Shown: in pieces, positions 1-10,825 of the stretch
How the letters are laid out: every line of letters begins with the position of its first letter
Position numbering within the stretch: the first letter of the stretch is position 1
NCBI RefSeq assembly: GCF_001659605.2
Contig: NC_035164.2
Location: 19,438,000 to 19,501,999, forward strand
Length of the DNA stretch: 64,000 nucleotides
Origin: Manihot esculenta
Taxonomy: Eukaryota; Streptophyta; Magnoliopsida; Malpighiales; Euphorbiaceae
Direction of reading: 5' to 3'
Program-made: the position numbers and the translations under genes
The notes under the pieces: model-generated
Told to the model about the DNA's origin: nothing
The model's database searches: none
What the model saw: the letters and a program-made list of their open reading frames with translations, nothing else

Positions 1-530
1 TTAGAATCCTATTGGATATGTCATATTTATTTATAGATTAGATTGATGGACTCTTATAGAGTACAAACCATTATAACGTTTATATGTGATAACAAACAAA
101 TTGGGTAGAGATATTTATATAAAAGTATTTACTTTCTTTTTGGCGTTCCCTCATATATTTTAAGTTATATTTATCTATTTGTCTAATTTTTATTGGTTTG
201 TTATACAATGTAGGATTACCTACATGTACAATGGTAGTACTGCTATGTGCTTTGGGATTCTTATATTAATCTCAATTCTAATATTAATGGTAACACTTGT
301 TTTGAGTTGTAAAATAAGGTGTCTAAATAATTGAGCTAAAATTTAGTCAGAGCTCAATTAATTAACAAAAATTGATGCATACTTTTCAAATTCCTTTGAG
401 GGCATGCATAATTCTGTATGTTCCACATGAGTAAGAAGAGATGCAAAATTAAAGTCACAATCTTAAATTAAGCTGAACGTGAACGGCAGGTTGGGTTGAT
501 AATCAACTTAATAAATTCTTAGAGATTATT
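1..530. other. AT-rich non-coding flank
   Basis: No coding region, RNA gene or recognisable repeat could be supported here. The sequence is AT-rich with scattered stops in all frames. Confidence 0.5.
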
Positions 531-815
531 GTGATAAATACGTTAAACCCAATTGAAAAAGGCATGAGAGAGAGTTCATGTTATGTCTTTGTAGGGATAT
601 TATTCTTGCTGTACATAAGCATTAACCAAGGACAACGTCCCTCTCAAAGCACGCTGGCCTCCAATACGACTAGCAGAAAAACATGGAAATTGGAAAATGA
701 AAGCTATCAAGAAATGGTGGTCTACGAAGGAACAACTCTATGGGCCACTCAACGTGCAACTTTTTCTTTTGTCATTACAGTTGTAGAAGGGTTGCATAAA
801 TTTCTTACTAATTGA
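531..815 (+). CDS. hypothetical 94-residue ORF, possibly spurious
   Basis: A 94-codon frame that I do not recognise. Residues about 17-32 form a hydrophobic stretch (CYVFVGILFLLYISIN) that could be a signal anchor or a late signal peptide. The remainder is polar with several Ser, Thr and Trp residues. No promoter, intron or known plant peptide-hormone motif was identified. It lies outside the retrotransposons, so a small secreted host peptide is conceivable, but an open frame of this size is also expected by chance in 64 kb. The start used is simply the first ATG. Confidence 0.15.
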   Translation: MINTLNPIEKGMRESSCYVFVGILFLLYISINQGQRPSQSTLASNTTSRKTWKLENESYQEMVVYEGTTLWATQRATFSFVITVVEGLHKFLTN

Positions 816-1045
816 CGAAGCACTTGATGTTTGATGAAGGAATTCCAAATTTCTAATTTGTTAGCTAATATTGCTACGAGAAAAAATTTATTGAGCTGTG
901 TCTTCGGCTTGCTGAAGTAAAAACAAACATTATCCTTTTATTTGGAATATTATATGCTAAAATATTATATAACCTTTAATATTTTTATCCTTTGGATAAA
1001 GGGTCATGATTTTATTGAAAATTAAATAAAAATTTGTGCCTTTAT
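816..1045. other. AT-rich non-coding spacer
   Basis: No feature seen. The stretch ends in GCCTTTAT, which pairs with GCATTTAT at 1518-1525 as a probable target-site duplication of the next element. Confidence 0.4.
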
Positions 1046-1517
1046 TAGGGGTGGGCATTCGGTCGGTTCGGTTTAAAATCGAATCGAACTGAATAAACTA
1101 AAAATTAAAATTTTAGTATTTATAAAAATCAAATCGAATCGATTTTGATCAGAAATTGAATCGAACCGAACCGGTCTGATTCGGTTTGATTCAATTCGGT
1201 TTAATCGGTTTGAATTTTTAATAATTTTTTTATTTTTTACACTTTATTTTTAATATTTTAAAATTTAATTAGAATATTTTTAATTTTAATATGATCTAAT
1301 CTCTCTGTATTATTGAAAATAGTATATTATTATCACTAATCGGTTCGGTTCAGTTTTTTCAGTTTTTTCTAATCAAAACCGAACTGAATAGAAATAACAA
1401 AAATTTTTGAAATTAAAAATCGAATCGAATTAAAATAAATAAAAAATTAAATTAAAATTTTAAATTAATTCAATTCAGTTGATTTTTTCGATTTAAACCA
1501 AATAGTACTCGTTTCTA
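1046..1517. mobile_element. hAT-like MITE rich in CGGTT/AACCG motifs
   Basis: The left end begins TAGGGGTGGGCATTCGG, a very common start of a plant MITE class. Inside are many alternating CGGTTCGGTTT and AATCGAATCGAA motifs that can fold back on each other. The right end (GTTTCTA) is a decayed inverted copy. Flanking 8-mers GCCTTTAT (1038-1045) and GCATTTAT (1518-1525) agree at 7 of 8 positions, the duplication length expected for hAT transposition. No transposase is encoded, so it would depend on an autonomous element elsewhere. Assignment to hAT rests on the TSD length and the terminal motif. Confidence 0.6.
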
Positions 1518-2849
1518 GCATTTATGGATGTTTGGTATGAATATATATAGTTGTTATATGGCAATAAAAACCCCACAAAGGAAGCTGCTAAAGTAGCTTT
1601 CAAGCAATTGGCGAAATGATTATTTGAACTATTAAATTATTAATAATTATCAATCATCATCTCTTTGCCGTCTTCCTTCAACACCACACATCGCGATTAA
1701 AAAGAAGAGGATGATAATAAGGCAAAAAACAAAGCGCTAAATGGATAAGATTTATATAACCAAAAAGAATAAATTAGAAATTCCATCATCTAATGATTGG
1801 GTTTTGATTTGAAAGGTCTATATGAAATGCCAATTATAATATGAAATGACATTGGTGGTTAGCAAGTCCTGTTCTTACTCCTCCTGTGCCATGCATATGG
1901 GTCATATTTCTTTTCTAATAGGAAAATTAAAATACAATTTTTTACATTAAATTTTAATTACAATTTTGAGTTTTAGAGTTCATTCTACCTGTAATTTCTA
2001 CAGTTTCTACTTGTAATAATATCCAGTTCTTCTGATGTTGGTTGATCCAGTTGGTATATAGATTGATATCATACAATGAGAAGTTCAACTAAAAATGGGA
2101 GATGGTTTAAATAAAGGCCAATGATGCATGCATTTGACAGGGCTAAAAGCTTATAGGGTAGGCCCAACATGCACCAAAAGTCCATATTCGTCATTCGGTT
2201 TTAGGAAACGTGTTTTAGATAGTTACTGACCTGGAAAGTAAGCTGTAGGTACTTGCTCTCAACAGCTACCCCAGCAATCCTATCATCATTTCAGGCTCTT
2301 AATTTTTGTGAATTGGCTATTCAATCATCACTTATGTCTTCAACTCACATGCTGTCACCTAACTCTGCCTTTTTTTTTTTTTTTTTTCCTAAGCTTCGAA
2401 CTTAAATTTAAAAATGTAATCTGAATTTTTTAAGAAAATATTTCAACACACTAAAACGCATTCCCATGTAGTTATGGAATCAATAGGCTGAAAAAATATA
2501 AGAAAAATTCATTAAAATCAAGATTCAGGATTTACACGTACAATTGAAAACAGAGAAACGTCTCATTTTTATCCTTACAATAATTTAATTTATCTAAACT
2601 GTTTGATTTAAAACCATATTTGCTCCTTCTTTTATAAAAAAAAATAAAATAAAATAAAAATAAAAATTTTGAATTTTAATAATGAAATATTTATTTTATA
2701 TTTAATATTATAAATTTTATTACTATAATTAAAATAATTAAAAAATATAAAATATTATTGTTTATTATTAAATAGTTTTATAATATTAAATATAACATTA
2801 ATAAATATTTTTAATATTTTTTGAATAAAACAATTACAAATTTGATAAT
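1518..2849. other. Non-coding AT-rich region left of the Tat element
   Basis: No gene is supported. It contains a poly-T run near 2371-2388 and an A/T-rich low-complexity tract from about 2625 to 2830 with repeated AAAATAAAAT words. It could hold old unrecognised transposon fragments. Confidence 0.4.
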
Positions 2850-3383
2850 TGATATTGCATACAAAATAAGTCAACCATAAAATAGGGTAATGTAGCAAGT
2901 AATTAATAAGTCGATATGCAGTCTCATCCGCAGAAATGAGGACTCAGATACTGTGGTATCCAGTTTTTTTATCAATACTCACTCTCTTCTGAATAGGTTG
3001 AGTTTTTATATAAAGTTATTATTAGTAAGTACAATCTAGCAAATTCTCGTTACACCTGTAATCACGGGATCTCCAAAACGATCCCATATCAATTAACCGC
3101 CCATGCGAAAACTTTCTCTTTTATTGGCGCCCGAATCATTGCTGGATTCCCAGAAAATTCTATGATTAACTCCATCTTCTTACAGTATAAAAGCCAAAAA
3201 TCACAAAGACAAAGGTACGCATTCTTATATAACTACTCTTGAGGTCTAAAGCTATTTCTTATACTCGCACTATTCTTTATTTTAATGAATTGAGCGTCGG
3301 AGTGGCTGCCATAGGCGCCAACTATCTCACATTCTCTTTCTTGTAGGATTGACTAATCGCAGCCTAACTCTATTTAGACCACA
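2850..3383 (+). repeat. 5' LTR of the Tat-lineage element
   Basis: Aligns by eye over its length with 22103-22630: shared blocks include the AATAAGTCGATAT/AATAAGCCGATAT region, the TATAAAG region near 3010 and the end block GCCTAACTCTATTT. It begins TGATATTG and ends CCACA. A TATAAAA box lies at 3186-3192, with the matching box at 22433-22439 in the other copy. Exact ends are uncertain by a few bases. Confidence 0.7.
3186..3192 (+). promoter_or_regulatory. TATA box of the Tat 5' LTR
   Basis: TATAAAA inside the conserved block ACAGTATAAAAGC, kept in both LTR copies. The position, about 190 bp before the LTR end, suits a retroelement promoter. Confidence 0.5.
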
Positions 3384-3388
3384 TCATT

Positions 3389-3406
3389 TGGTTCTACTGC
3401 CGGGAG
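3389..3406 (+). other. Degenerate tRNA-Asp-like primer binding site
   Basis: TGGTTCTACTGCCGGGAG follows the LTR by a few bases and resembles the TGGCGCCGTTGCCGGGGA site complementary to plant tRNA-Asp, which Athila/Tat elements often use. Several mismatches fit an old copy. Confidence 0.4.
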
Positions 3407-3493
3407 TTCCATTGAATTCTCTCTGTTCATTTAGATTAAAACCGGTCTCTTGTCTCTTCCTTTTCAAAAGAAATCTTTCTTGTCTCTCTTGAA

Positions 3494-5050
3494 ATGGCCC
3501 AAAATTCACGAGCTGCTGCTAAGGTTGATACCAATAAGAGTACTATCATCTCTTCCACTCCTAGCAGTGGAAAAAATACACCATCTATAGTCTATGAAGC
3601 ATAACTCAACAATCTGAGTAATAAGCGAATGCTCTAATACATCAAGAGGTTGCAGGTTACTCTCGAGCAATACAAAGCTCAGGGAGGGAGGGAGCGTTTT
3701 TCATGGCTCTTAGAGGAAGGGAGGAAGCCTTTATTGATACACTAAGGACTCAAACAGAAGCAATCTAGATGCGGTCCAAAGGGAAGGCCGAGTTTGAGGA
3801 AGAGGAGTCATTACACGATGTTCTGAAGGACGTTAACTGGAAGCTGGTACAGGCTGTTCAAAGGTACCAGAAGAAGTAGGAAGAGGACTTTAGCTTGGAT
3901 GATGCTTCGCCTCTTTCAGAAGAGATACTAATAGAGACATTCTCCGGTAAGTTCAAATTCTAAAGTTTGGACAAATATGACGGGACAAAGGATCCCAGGA
4001 GTTACCTGGCGATCTTTAGGATGGCCATGTAACTTCAGGATGTCAACTATTTTGTGTTGTATCGAGTATTTCTGTCAACACTCACATGTTTAGCTTAGAA
4101 ATGTTACCAACATCTGAGCCTAGACTTAATTCAGAACTTTAAACAATTCGCTATAATATTTAAGTCCAGGTTTATTACTTGTATACCTCCTAAAAAGCTC
4201 TCCTTTGACTTGCGAAAGATCCGCCAATGAGAGCGTGATTCTTTAAGGAGATTTATCTCACGGTTTAATGCAGAAGCAATATAGATGGAGGAATTAAATC
4301 ATGAGATAGCATGCAAAGTATTGAAGAAAGGAACACATAATGTCAAGTTCATGGACTATCAAGTACCCAACTGCTATATACCAACAACTAATGGATAAAG
4401 TCCAGAAGTACATCAAGCCGGATGTCAAAGTCTAAGCATTGAGAGAGGACAAAAGGAAGAGTCAAAAGCAAAATCAAAAGCCAGAAAGGCGAGGATATGA
4501 AAGTGGCCACAGAAGTTATCCAGTCTCTCGAAGAAGGAATGACCAAAGAAAGTATAAGAATTATACTCCATTGAATGACTCATGAATACGTATTCTAATG
4601 TGGATAAGAAAAAATAGTAAGGAGGTCAGGTGGCCTCTCAAGCTCAACCCTGAGAAAGCCGAAAGGCGAGATAGGACTAAGTATTACCATTTTCACAAGG
4701 ACCACGAACATACAACGGAGGAGTGCCGACAGCTGAAAGACCAGATTGAGATGGTAATAAGGGACGACACTCTTTGAAAGTTTATTGAAGAGAATAGAGA
4801 AGAGAGAAGGCCCAAACCCAAAGTAATAACTCCTGAAACTACCCCTAACCATCAACATGTAGGGGTTATACAGGTAATTGCAGAAGGACCCATCGATGAA
4901 ATAAATGAGTCGCATAAGATGTCCTGAATGTTTAACAGTAGAGACAGGTCACATGTCTTTAATGTAGGAGACTCAATCCTTAAAAAAACCTATGTAACAG
5001 AAGTGACAATGAATGATATGGTTGCCTTCCTAAAAAGGATTAAGGAGACA
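3494..5050 (+). pseudogene. Decayed Tat-lineage gag
   Basis: Reading the three forward frames in turn gives a Gag-like protein broken by many stops and frameshifts. It starts at ATG 3494 (MAQNSRAAAK). Recognisable blocks include FKSRFITCIPPKKLSFDLRK near 4160-4220, part of the retrotransposon gag fold. A block around 4679-4752 with [20 protein letters not shown] is the hallmark His/Cys region of plant Tat gag proteins. Gag would form the virus-like particle. The end merges with the 3' tandem repeats near 5053, with no protease in between. It is non-functional. Confidence 0.75.
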
Positions 5051-5052
5051 AG

Positions 5053-5071
5053 AAAAGGCCACAAAGCGGGT
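5053..5071 (+). repeat. First unit fragment of the Tat 3' tandem array
   Basis: AAAGGCCACAAAGCGGGT matches the unit start GGGCCACAAGGCGGGT seen near 21701 in the main array. The last five bases CGGGT are the left target duplication of the nested Athila-derived element, so that element landed inside a repeat unit. Confidence 0.6.
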
Positions 5072-6715
5072 TGACAGGAGCGGTTGTCGAAGCCGGTCAA
5101 AAATAACCTTCTTGGTTACCTACAAATACAACTGTAGACAGTGGTGAAGGATCGTATCCACAGAGAATTGATTACCTATTTATTTATCTTAATCAAGACC
5201 AATCAAACCAATTGAAAGCAAGTGATTGCAAATAGAACAAAAGTAAAGTGCAAGGAAAGTAAAAAGGGGGGTTTTGAGATGATTTGATTAACAACTAATG
5301 AAAGTAATTAAAACAGCAAGTAATAAAAATAAAAGAGGAAATCAATAAGAGAAAGGTCTAGTTGAAGATATGGATCCACTTTGGTTGTTTGGGTTGATCA
5401 TTGAAACATGGTAATCTTGATTAACTCAATAGGTTTGTTATGGGGGTGGAAGACGCTTCTCACCACCATGTCTTTCCTTATGAATAAACTGATTAGGGAA
5501 CGTCCTCTAACCAATTACTAATCAACAAATTGCCAAGGAACGTCCTTGGGCCATAGGCATCAAAACAATTGCCAATTGCATGAAGAACAAGAAAGATCCA
5601 AACCCTAACTACTCAAACGCATGAGATGATGTTAGATCATGCAATTCCTTAGTTTTTACACCAAGTATTCTTAGATCAGAATATTTTCAGCAATTACGGA
5701 CTAACAAATATCCTAATCAACAATTAATTAACTTTGCAATTAAGAATCAAGTGGCAAATTTGATCAAAACAACAAAGCAATCTTTATAATTAAGCACAAT
5801 TGCATGAATATTGAATAAAATCAAAGACAAAAGTTTCTGTTCAGATCTCACAACCCTTTAAACAACCTTAGTTTCAACCAAACTTCAACTAGAAATAGGG
5901 TTTCAGCCACTCATGGCTGAACCAAAACAGAAAAATAAAAGAAAAGAACAAAGAAGATGAAGAACTAAGGTGGAGGAGCCTTTGGAGAGCCTTGATCAAT
6001 CCCTTGATGGAAGATTATGATTCTTGGTCTTCTTGAGGCCTTTAAATAGGTCTTGAGAGGCTGCTTTTTCCTTTTTAGTGTCCATGCATCTTTGAGTGAT
6101 TGCCCCATAGTGCCCTTGAGTCTCCTTTGTGCATGTGTGGAATTGCAAGTCCTTTTTGGTCTTTTAATTGATGTCCAAGGTGTGTCCAAGAAGATTCATG
6201 CACTAAAGAGGAAGGTGGAGTCTTGATTTGAATTTTAAATGAGCATAGCACTATGTAGGAAACATGTGATCTTCAAGATTTGGCTCATTAAGTAGGGAAG
6301 AGCATGTTCGGGGGCAAGTTCGGCCGCCTAAGTTAAGTTTCGGGGGCATGACTTTCGTCTCTGGAGCCAAGGTTTGGCGGCCGAAGGTGCCCCCGAAGGT
6401 GGGTGACTTTCGCCTCTGGACTGGACTTTAGGCCGCCGAAAGTGCCCCCGAAAGTGGGTGACTTTCGGCTTCCGAAAGTGCTTCCGAAGGTGCCCCCGAA
6501 AGTGGTTGAGTTTTGGCTTCCGAAAGTGCTTCCGAAGGTGCTTTCGAAAGTGGTTGTTTTTGGGCATTCTTTGGCACTTTTAAGAGCATTTTCTTCAAAT
6601 TGTTTCTTCACACCTAATATTTGCAAAACATGATTAAAACCACAAAATTAGGTAGAATAGGTGCAAATAAACATCAATAAGATCATGAAAATATGGACTA
6701 AAATATGCTCTATCA
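5072..6715 (-). repeat. 3' LTR of the Athila-derived element
   Basis: In minus orientation it begins TGATAGAGCATA and ends CTCCTGTCA. A TATA-like TATTTAAA lies on the minus strand at 6041-6048. A GC-rich block at about 6305-6560 carries several TTCGGC/GCCGAA motifs unlike the AT-rich rest of the LTR. It has the same length as its partner, with scattered substitutions. Confidence 0.9.
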
Positions 6716-6731
6716 AATACCCCCACACTTA
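6716..6731 (-). other. Polypurine tract of the Athila-derived element
   Basis: Read on the minus strand it gives AAGTGTGGGGGTATT directly before the LTR start, the usual Athila plus-strand primer. A second AAGTGTGGGGGTGCAT motif, at about 7608-7625, is an internal near-copy. Confidence 0.8.
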
Positions 6732-7725
6732 AGCTTTTGCTTGTCCTCAAGCAAACAAACATAGTCAAATAAGTTTTCTTTGCTCTAGATCCTTATTTCC
6801 ACTTAGGCTCTTACTCTAGACCCCTATTTTGAAGCATTGCAGTGAAAAATATATGCATAAAGATTACTTACCTCTTTTCCTTGTTTCCCTTTGCTTACCA
6901 TGGCTAGGATTGGTTTTCCTCAAGAGAGACATGCACATTAATTTGTTAAGAATTTTTCTAGCTTTTGGATTGACTTGCCCTTACCTTGAAGTACTTTATT
7001 CAGGCTTTTGCACTTTAGATTTTGCTTGGAAAGGTCACCAACCTATTTTTGATTTGAAGGTTTAGATTTTCAGTTGGTCACCTATCCAAGTGGCTACTAG
7101 CTTTGTTCATAGTCTTTTGACCATTGAAACAATTTTCAATTTGTGCTTTTGAGGTCTTTGCCTTTGCTGAATTTTCTTTCTCTCAATGATTTGGGTAAAT
7201 CAACACCAATTGCTAAAGCAAGTCATGTTAAGTTCATTCACACAATTTTAATTTATTCTCAATCGATTGAGGGTCATCAATATATTTTTCACCATGGCAA
7301 ACTCAAAGATTCAATTCAAAAGGCAATTCTCAAACATGAATATAACTCACTGCAATTGATTCAACATAAGTTTAAAGAGTTATCACATCAATGGGGTCAT
7401 GGAAAGAAAAACTCATCCAACATAGTTCATCAGTTGAGTAGAGCAAAACAAAAAGAAAGAAGAAGGTTGTGGTTGTGTGTGTTTTATTGAAAGCAAAAAT
7501 AAAAAATGAAAAATTTTCACCTAATGCAAGCAAACTAGAGATTAAAGCAAAAATAAACTTAAAAAAGATTAAAGCGAAAATAAACTTAAAAGTAAAAATT
7601 CAGAGATATGCACCCCCACACTTAAATCATGCATTGTCCTCAATGTATAAGAAACATAAAAGAACAAAGGAAACTGAGTACTTCCCTGGGTGTGGTGTGC
7701 ATGGTGCGATCCTCTTGATCAAGGC
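6732..7725 (-). other. 3' untranslated region of the Athila-derived element
   Basis: About 1 kb between the ORF stop and the polypurine tract, alignable to 28431-29436 in the Athila element. A 115-codon frame runs antisense to the element at 7143-7490, and a related antisense frame occurs at 28789-28977. I do not annotate these as genes, but record them as a finding. A GAGGACAATG motif beside AAGTGTGGGGG is repeated at both ends of this region. Confidence 0.65.
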
Positions 7726-9105
7726 TCAAGTAATTGGGGAAGGGAAAAGAGTCCCAATTGCATTGAGCAAAAAGTGTAGCGCTCCTTTTGATTTGGTCAT
7801 GAACCATCCTATTTTCTCCACATACTCATGAAGTAACATGATTAGCTTCTCCTCTTTTAGATGAGGTGTGCCTCTAGCTTTTATGTTTGTACTTTGGAGA
7901 TGATTGGGCAGAACTTTGAATTCCAATTCATGTTTCTCCATGTGTAGCTGCAATTTAGTACCAAAATCTGGCAAAACAAACTCTACTTTATCCGGGGGTT
8001 TGGGAAGACATTGATCTGCATGCTCCTTTGGTTTTGGCTCTTGGAACGCCATTTGTTCCTTGTGAGCATGGGCTGTTTGGATTGGGTGAATTGTGTAATT
8101 GGGTTCAGTATCCTCCTTTTGCGTAGGACCTAACTGAAGTGGAAGACTGATCTGTGTTGGAATCTGTGGAACAAGGTTTGGCGGCCGAAAAGTGCCTGAG
8201 TTCGGCGGCCGAAGGTCTTCAGTTTGCGGAGTGGACTGCGGTGATGGATTTGGCGTCTGAAGATCGCTTGGGTTCGGCGGCCAAAAGATGTTCGGCGGCC
8301 GAAGGACGTCTTGCTCAATGTGTTCCTGAAGTGGTGCAACAGAATCTGGTGTTTGGAGGGCAATAGGGTTCGGCGGCCGAAAGTTGTCCATGTTCGGCGG
8401 CCGAAAGTTGTCCATGTTCGGCGGCCGAAAGTTGTCCATGTTCAGCGGCCGAATGTCTTCTGTCTGCACAACCTCAATCTGCTGGATGCTGCATGAATCA
8501 TTGGTTAGAATATCATCTTTTATATCAAAATTATCTCTGCTCAAACAATCAATGATATTTGAATTATCAACGAGTTCTGTTTGATCCGTTTGTTTGGACA
8601 AACAGTATTCTGGTTGTGTCTCTTCAGCAGCTTGTTCTTGAATTTGCCAACTTTCATCTTCATCCTCCACATCTTGAAGTTCTTGCTTTCTTCTTAACAC
8701 GAGTGCTTCCATTGAGGTGGCCAATTGTCCTATGTTCTGTCGCAGGCTTTGCATGGAACTTACCATTGTTTCCATCATTGTTTCCATCATCTTTTCAAAG
8801 TGTTGATCTAGATTTGAAGGTTCTGGTTGGGCTTGATATCCTTGATAATCTTGGTAGTTGTTAGCCTCAGCATAGCCATAGTTCAGTTGGTCTCCCCAAT
8901 ATGGATTGTATGTGTCATGGTAGGGATCATGTCTTGGCTGTTCATAGAATCCTCCATATGCATGAACTGGTTGATTTCTTGCATAGCCATAATTCTGAGG
9001 GTCTCCCCAATATGGATTGTATGAGCCATGGTGGGGATCATGTCTTGGCTGTTCATAGAATCCTCCATATGGTTGAGATTGCTGAAGTCGTTGAGCCTTA
9101 TCCAT
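7726..9105 (-). CDS. 459-residue chimeric gag-like protein of the non-autonomous Athila derivative
   Basis: An uninterrupted frame starting about 50 bases after the primer site. Residues about 13-85 hold two copies of a 40-residue repeat, YGGFYEQPRHDP...YNPYWGD...NYGYA, like the region after the capsid in Athila gag. Residues about 100-140 contain HFEKMMETMMETM and NIGQLATSMEAL, the Athila gag segment after the zinc knuckle. Residues about 222-315 carry FRPPN repeats, four of them in an 8-residue FRPPNMDN pattern encoded by 24-bp DNA repeats. The C-terminal 100 residues (KVEFVLPDFGTKLQLHMEKH, then EYVEKIGWFMTKSKG) look like the linker before Athila RT, where IGWT is usual. The capsid domain and all enzymes are missing. 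An open frame between nearly identical LTRs suggests it was intact when it transposed. No activity can be assigned. Confidence 0.7.
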   Translation of the reverse strand: MDKAQRLQQSQPYGGFYEQPRHDPHHGSYNPYWGDPQNYGYARNQPVHAYGGFYEQPRHDPYHDTYNPYWGDQLNYGYAEANNYQDYQGYQAQPEPSNLDQHFEKMMETMMETMVSSMQSLRQNIGQLATSMEALVLRRKQELQDVEDEDESWQIQEQAAEETQPEYCLSKQTDQTELVDNSNIIDCLSRDNFDIKDDILTNDSCSIQQIEVVQTEDIRPLNMDNFRPPNMDNFRPPNMDNFRPPNPIALQTPDSVAPLQEHIEQDVLRPPNIFWPPNPSDLQTPNPSPQSTPQTEDLRPPNSGTFRPPNLVPQIPTQISLPLQLGPTQKEDTEPNYTIHPIQTAHAHKEQMAFQEPKPKEHADQCLPKPPDKVEFVLPDFGTKLQLHMEKHELEFKVLPNHLQSTNIKARGTPHLKEEKLIMLLHEYVEKIGWFMTKSKGALHFLLNAIGTLFPSPIT

Positions 9106-9154
9106 GAATCAGACCTGGTCATGAAAGAAAATAAACAAACAAGTGAAATCAATT

Positions 9155-9172
9155 CCCCGGCAACGGCGCCAA
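9155..9172 (-). other. tRNA-Asp-type primer binding site
   Basis: On the minus strand this reads TTGGCGCCGTTGCCGGGG, matching the tRNA-Asp-type site common in plant Athila and Tat elements. It lies four bases from the LTR end at 9177 and fixes the element on the minus strand. Confidence 0.85.
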
Positions 9173-9176
9173 TTTT

Positions 9177-10820
9177 TGACAGGAGCGGTTGTCGAAGCCG
9201 GTCAAAAATAACCTTCTTGGTTACCTACAAATACAACTGTAGACAGTGGTGCAGGATCGTATCCACAGAGAATTGATTACCTATTTATTTATCTTAATCA
9301 AGACCAATCAAACCAATTGAAAGCAAGTGATTGCAAATAGAACAAAAGTAAAGTGCAAGGAAAGTAAAAAGGGGGGTTTTGAGATGATTTGATTAACAAC
9401 TAATGAAAGTAATTAAAACAACAAGTAATAAAAATAAAAGAGGAAATCAATAAGAGAAAGGTCTAGTTGAAGATATGGATCCACTTTGGTTGTTTGGGTT
9501 GATCATTGAAACATGGTAATCTTGATTAACTCAATAGGTTGGTTATGGGGGTGGAAGACGCTTCTCACCACCATGTCTTTCCTTATGAATAAACTGATTA
9601 GGGAACGTCCTCTAACCAATTACTAATCAACAAATTGCCAAGGAACGTCCTTGGGCCATAGGCATCAAAACAATTGCCAATTGCATGAAGAACAAGAAAG
9701 ATCCAAACCCTAACTACTCAAACACATGAGATGATGTTAGATCATGCAATTCCTTAGTTTTTACACCAAGTGTTCTTAGATCAGAATATTTCCAGCAATT
9801 ACGGACTAACAAATATCCTAATCAATAATTAATTAACTTTGCAATTAAGAATCAAGTGGCCAATTTGATCAAAACAACAAAGCAATCTTTATAATTAAGC
9901 ACAATTGCATGAATATTGAATAAAATCAAAGACAAAAGTTTCTGTTCAGATCTCACAACCCTTTAAACAACCTTAGTTTCAACCAAACTTCAACTAGAAA
10001 TAGGGTTTCAGCCACTCATGGCTGAACCAAAACAGAAAAATAAAAGAAAAGAACAAAGAAGATGAAGAACTAAGGTGAAGGAGCCTTTGGAGAGCCTTGA
10101 TCAATCCCTTGATGGAAGATTATGATTCTTGGTCTTCTTGAGGCCTTTAAATAGGTCTTGAGAGGCTGCTTTTTCCTTTTTAGTGTCCATGCATCTTTGA
10201 GTGATTGCCCCATAGTGCCCTTGAGTCTCCTTTGTGCATGTGTGGAATTGCAAGTCCTTTTTGGTCTTTTAATTGATGTCCAAGGTGTGTCCAAGAAGAT
10301 TCATGCACTAAAGAGGAAGGTGGAGTCTTGATTTGAATTTTAAATGAGCATAGCACTATGTAGGAAACATGTGATCTTCAAGATTTGGCTCATTAAATAG
10401 GGAAGAGCATGTTCGGGGGCAAGTTCGGCCGCCTAAGTTAAGTTTCGGGGGCATGACTTTCGTCTCTGGAGCCAAGGTTCGGCGGCCGAAGGTGCCCCTG
10501 AAGGTGGGTGACTTTCGCCTCTGGACTGGACTTTAGGCCGCCGAAAGTGCCCCCGAAAGTGGGTGACTTTCGGCTTCCGAAAGTGCTTCCGAAGGTGCCC
10601 CCGAAAGTGGTTGAGTTTTGGCTTCCGAAAGTGCTTCCGAAGGTGCTTTCGAAAGTGGCTGTTTTTGGGCATTCTTTGGCACTTTTAAGAGCATTTTCTT
10701 CAAATTGTTTCTTCACACCTAATATTTGCAAAACATGATTAAAACCACAAAATTAGGTAGAATAGGTGCAAATAAACATCAATAAGATCATGAAAATATG
10801 GACTAAAATATGCTCTATCA
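9177..10820 (-). repeat. 5' LTR of the Athila-derived element
   Basis: Same length (1644 bp) and nearly the same sequence as 5072-6715. Differences seen include GTGCAGG against GTGAAGG, GGTTGG against GGTTTG, and CCCCTGAAGG against CCCCCGAAGG. The GC-rich motif block lies at about 10410-10665. The right target duplication CGGGT follows at 10821. Confidence 0.9.
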
Positions 10821-10825
10821 CGGGT

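Larger units (their letters stand above)
5072..10820 (-). mobile_element. Athila-derived non-autonomous LTR element (LARD-like), TSD CGGGT
   Basis: Two 1644-bp LTRs (5072-6715 and 9177-10820) enclose 2461 bp. Perfect 5-bp duplications CGGGT lie at 5067-5071 and 10821-10825. Orientation is minus: the primer site lies next to the right LTR, and the polypurine tract, read on the minus strand, lies next to the left LTR. The internal part encodes one 459-codon frame made of gag-like and protease/RT-linker-like segments, with no protease, RT, RNase H or integrase. LTR starts and the 3' untranslated region match the Athila element at 26812-30971, so it is a deletion derivative of that family and would need enzymes in trans. 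I saw about 14 differences between the LTRs, so the insertion is fairly recent. Confidence 0.85.

Noticed and set aside
5965..6189. 74-codon minus-strand ORF, repeated at 10070-10294
   Set aside because: Lies wholly within the Athila-derived LTRs near the TATA-like box; no known domain.
6333..6633. Overlapping ORFs with PPKVPPKV or FRKHLRKHFRK repeats on both strands of the Athila-derived LTR (also 10433-10738)
   Set aside because: They are by-products of the GC-rich motif block, which lacks stops in several frames; both lie in LTRs.
8369..8456. Regular 24-bp repeats resembling a CRISPR array
   Set aside because: There are no distinct spacers; the whole 24-bp unit repeats, in frame, inside a retroelement ORF in plant DNA.
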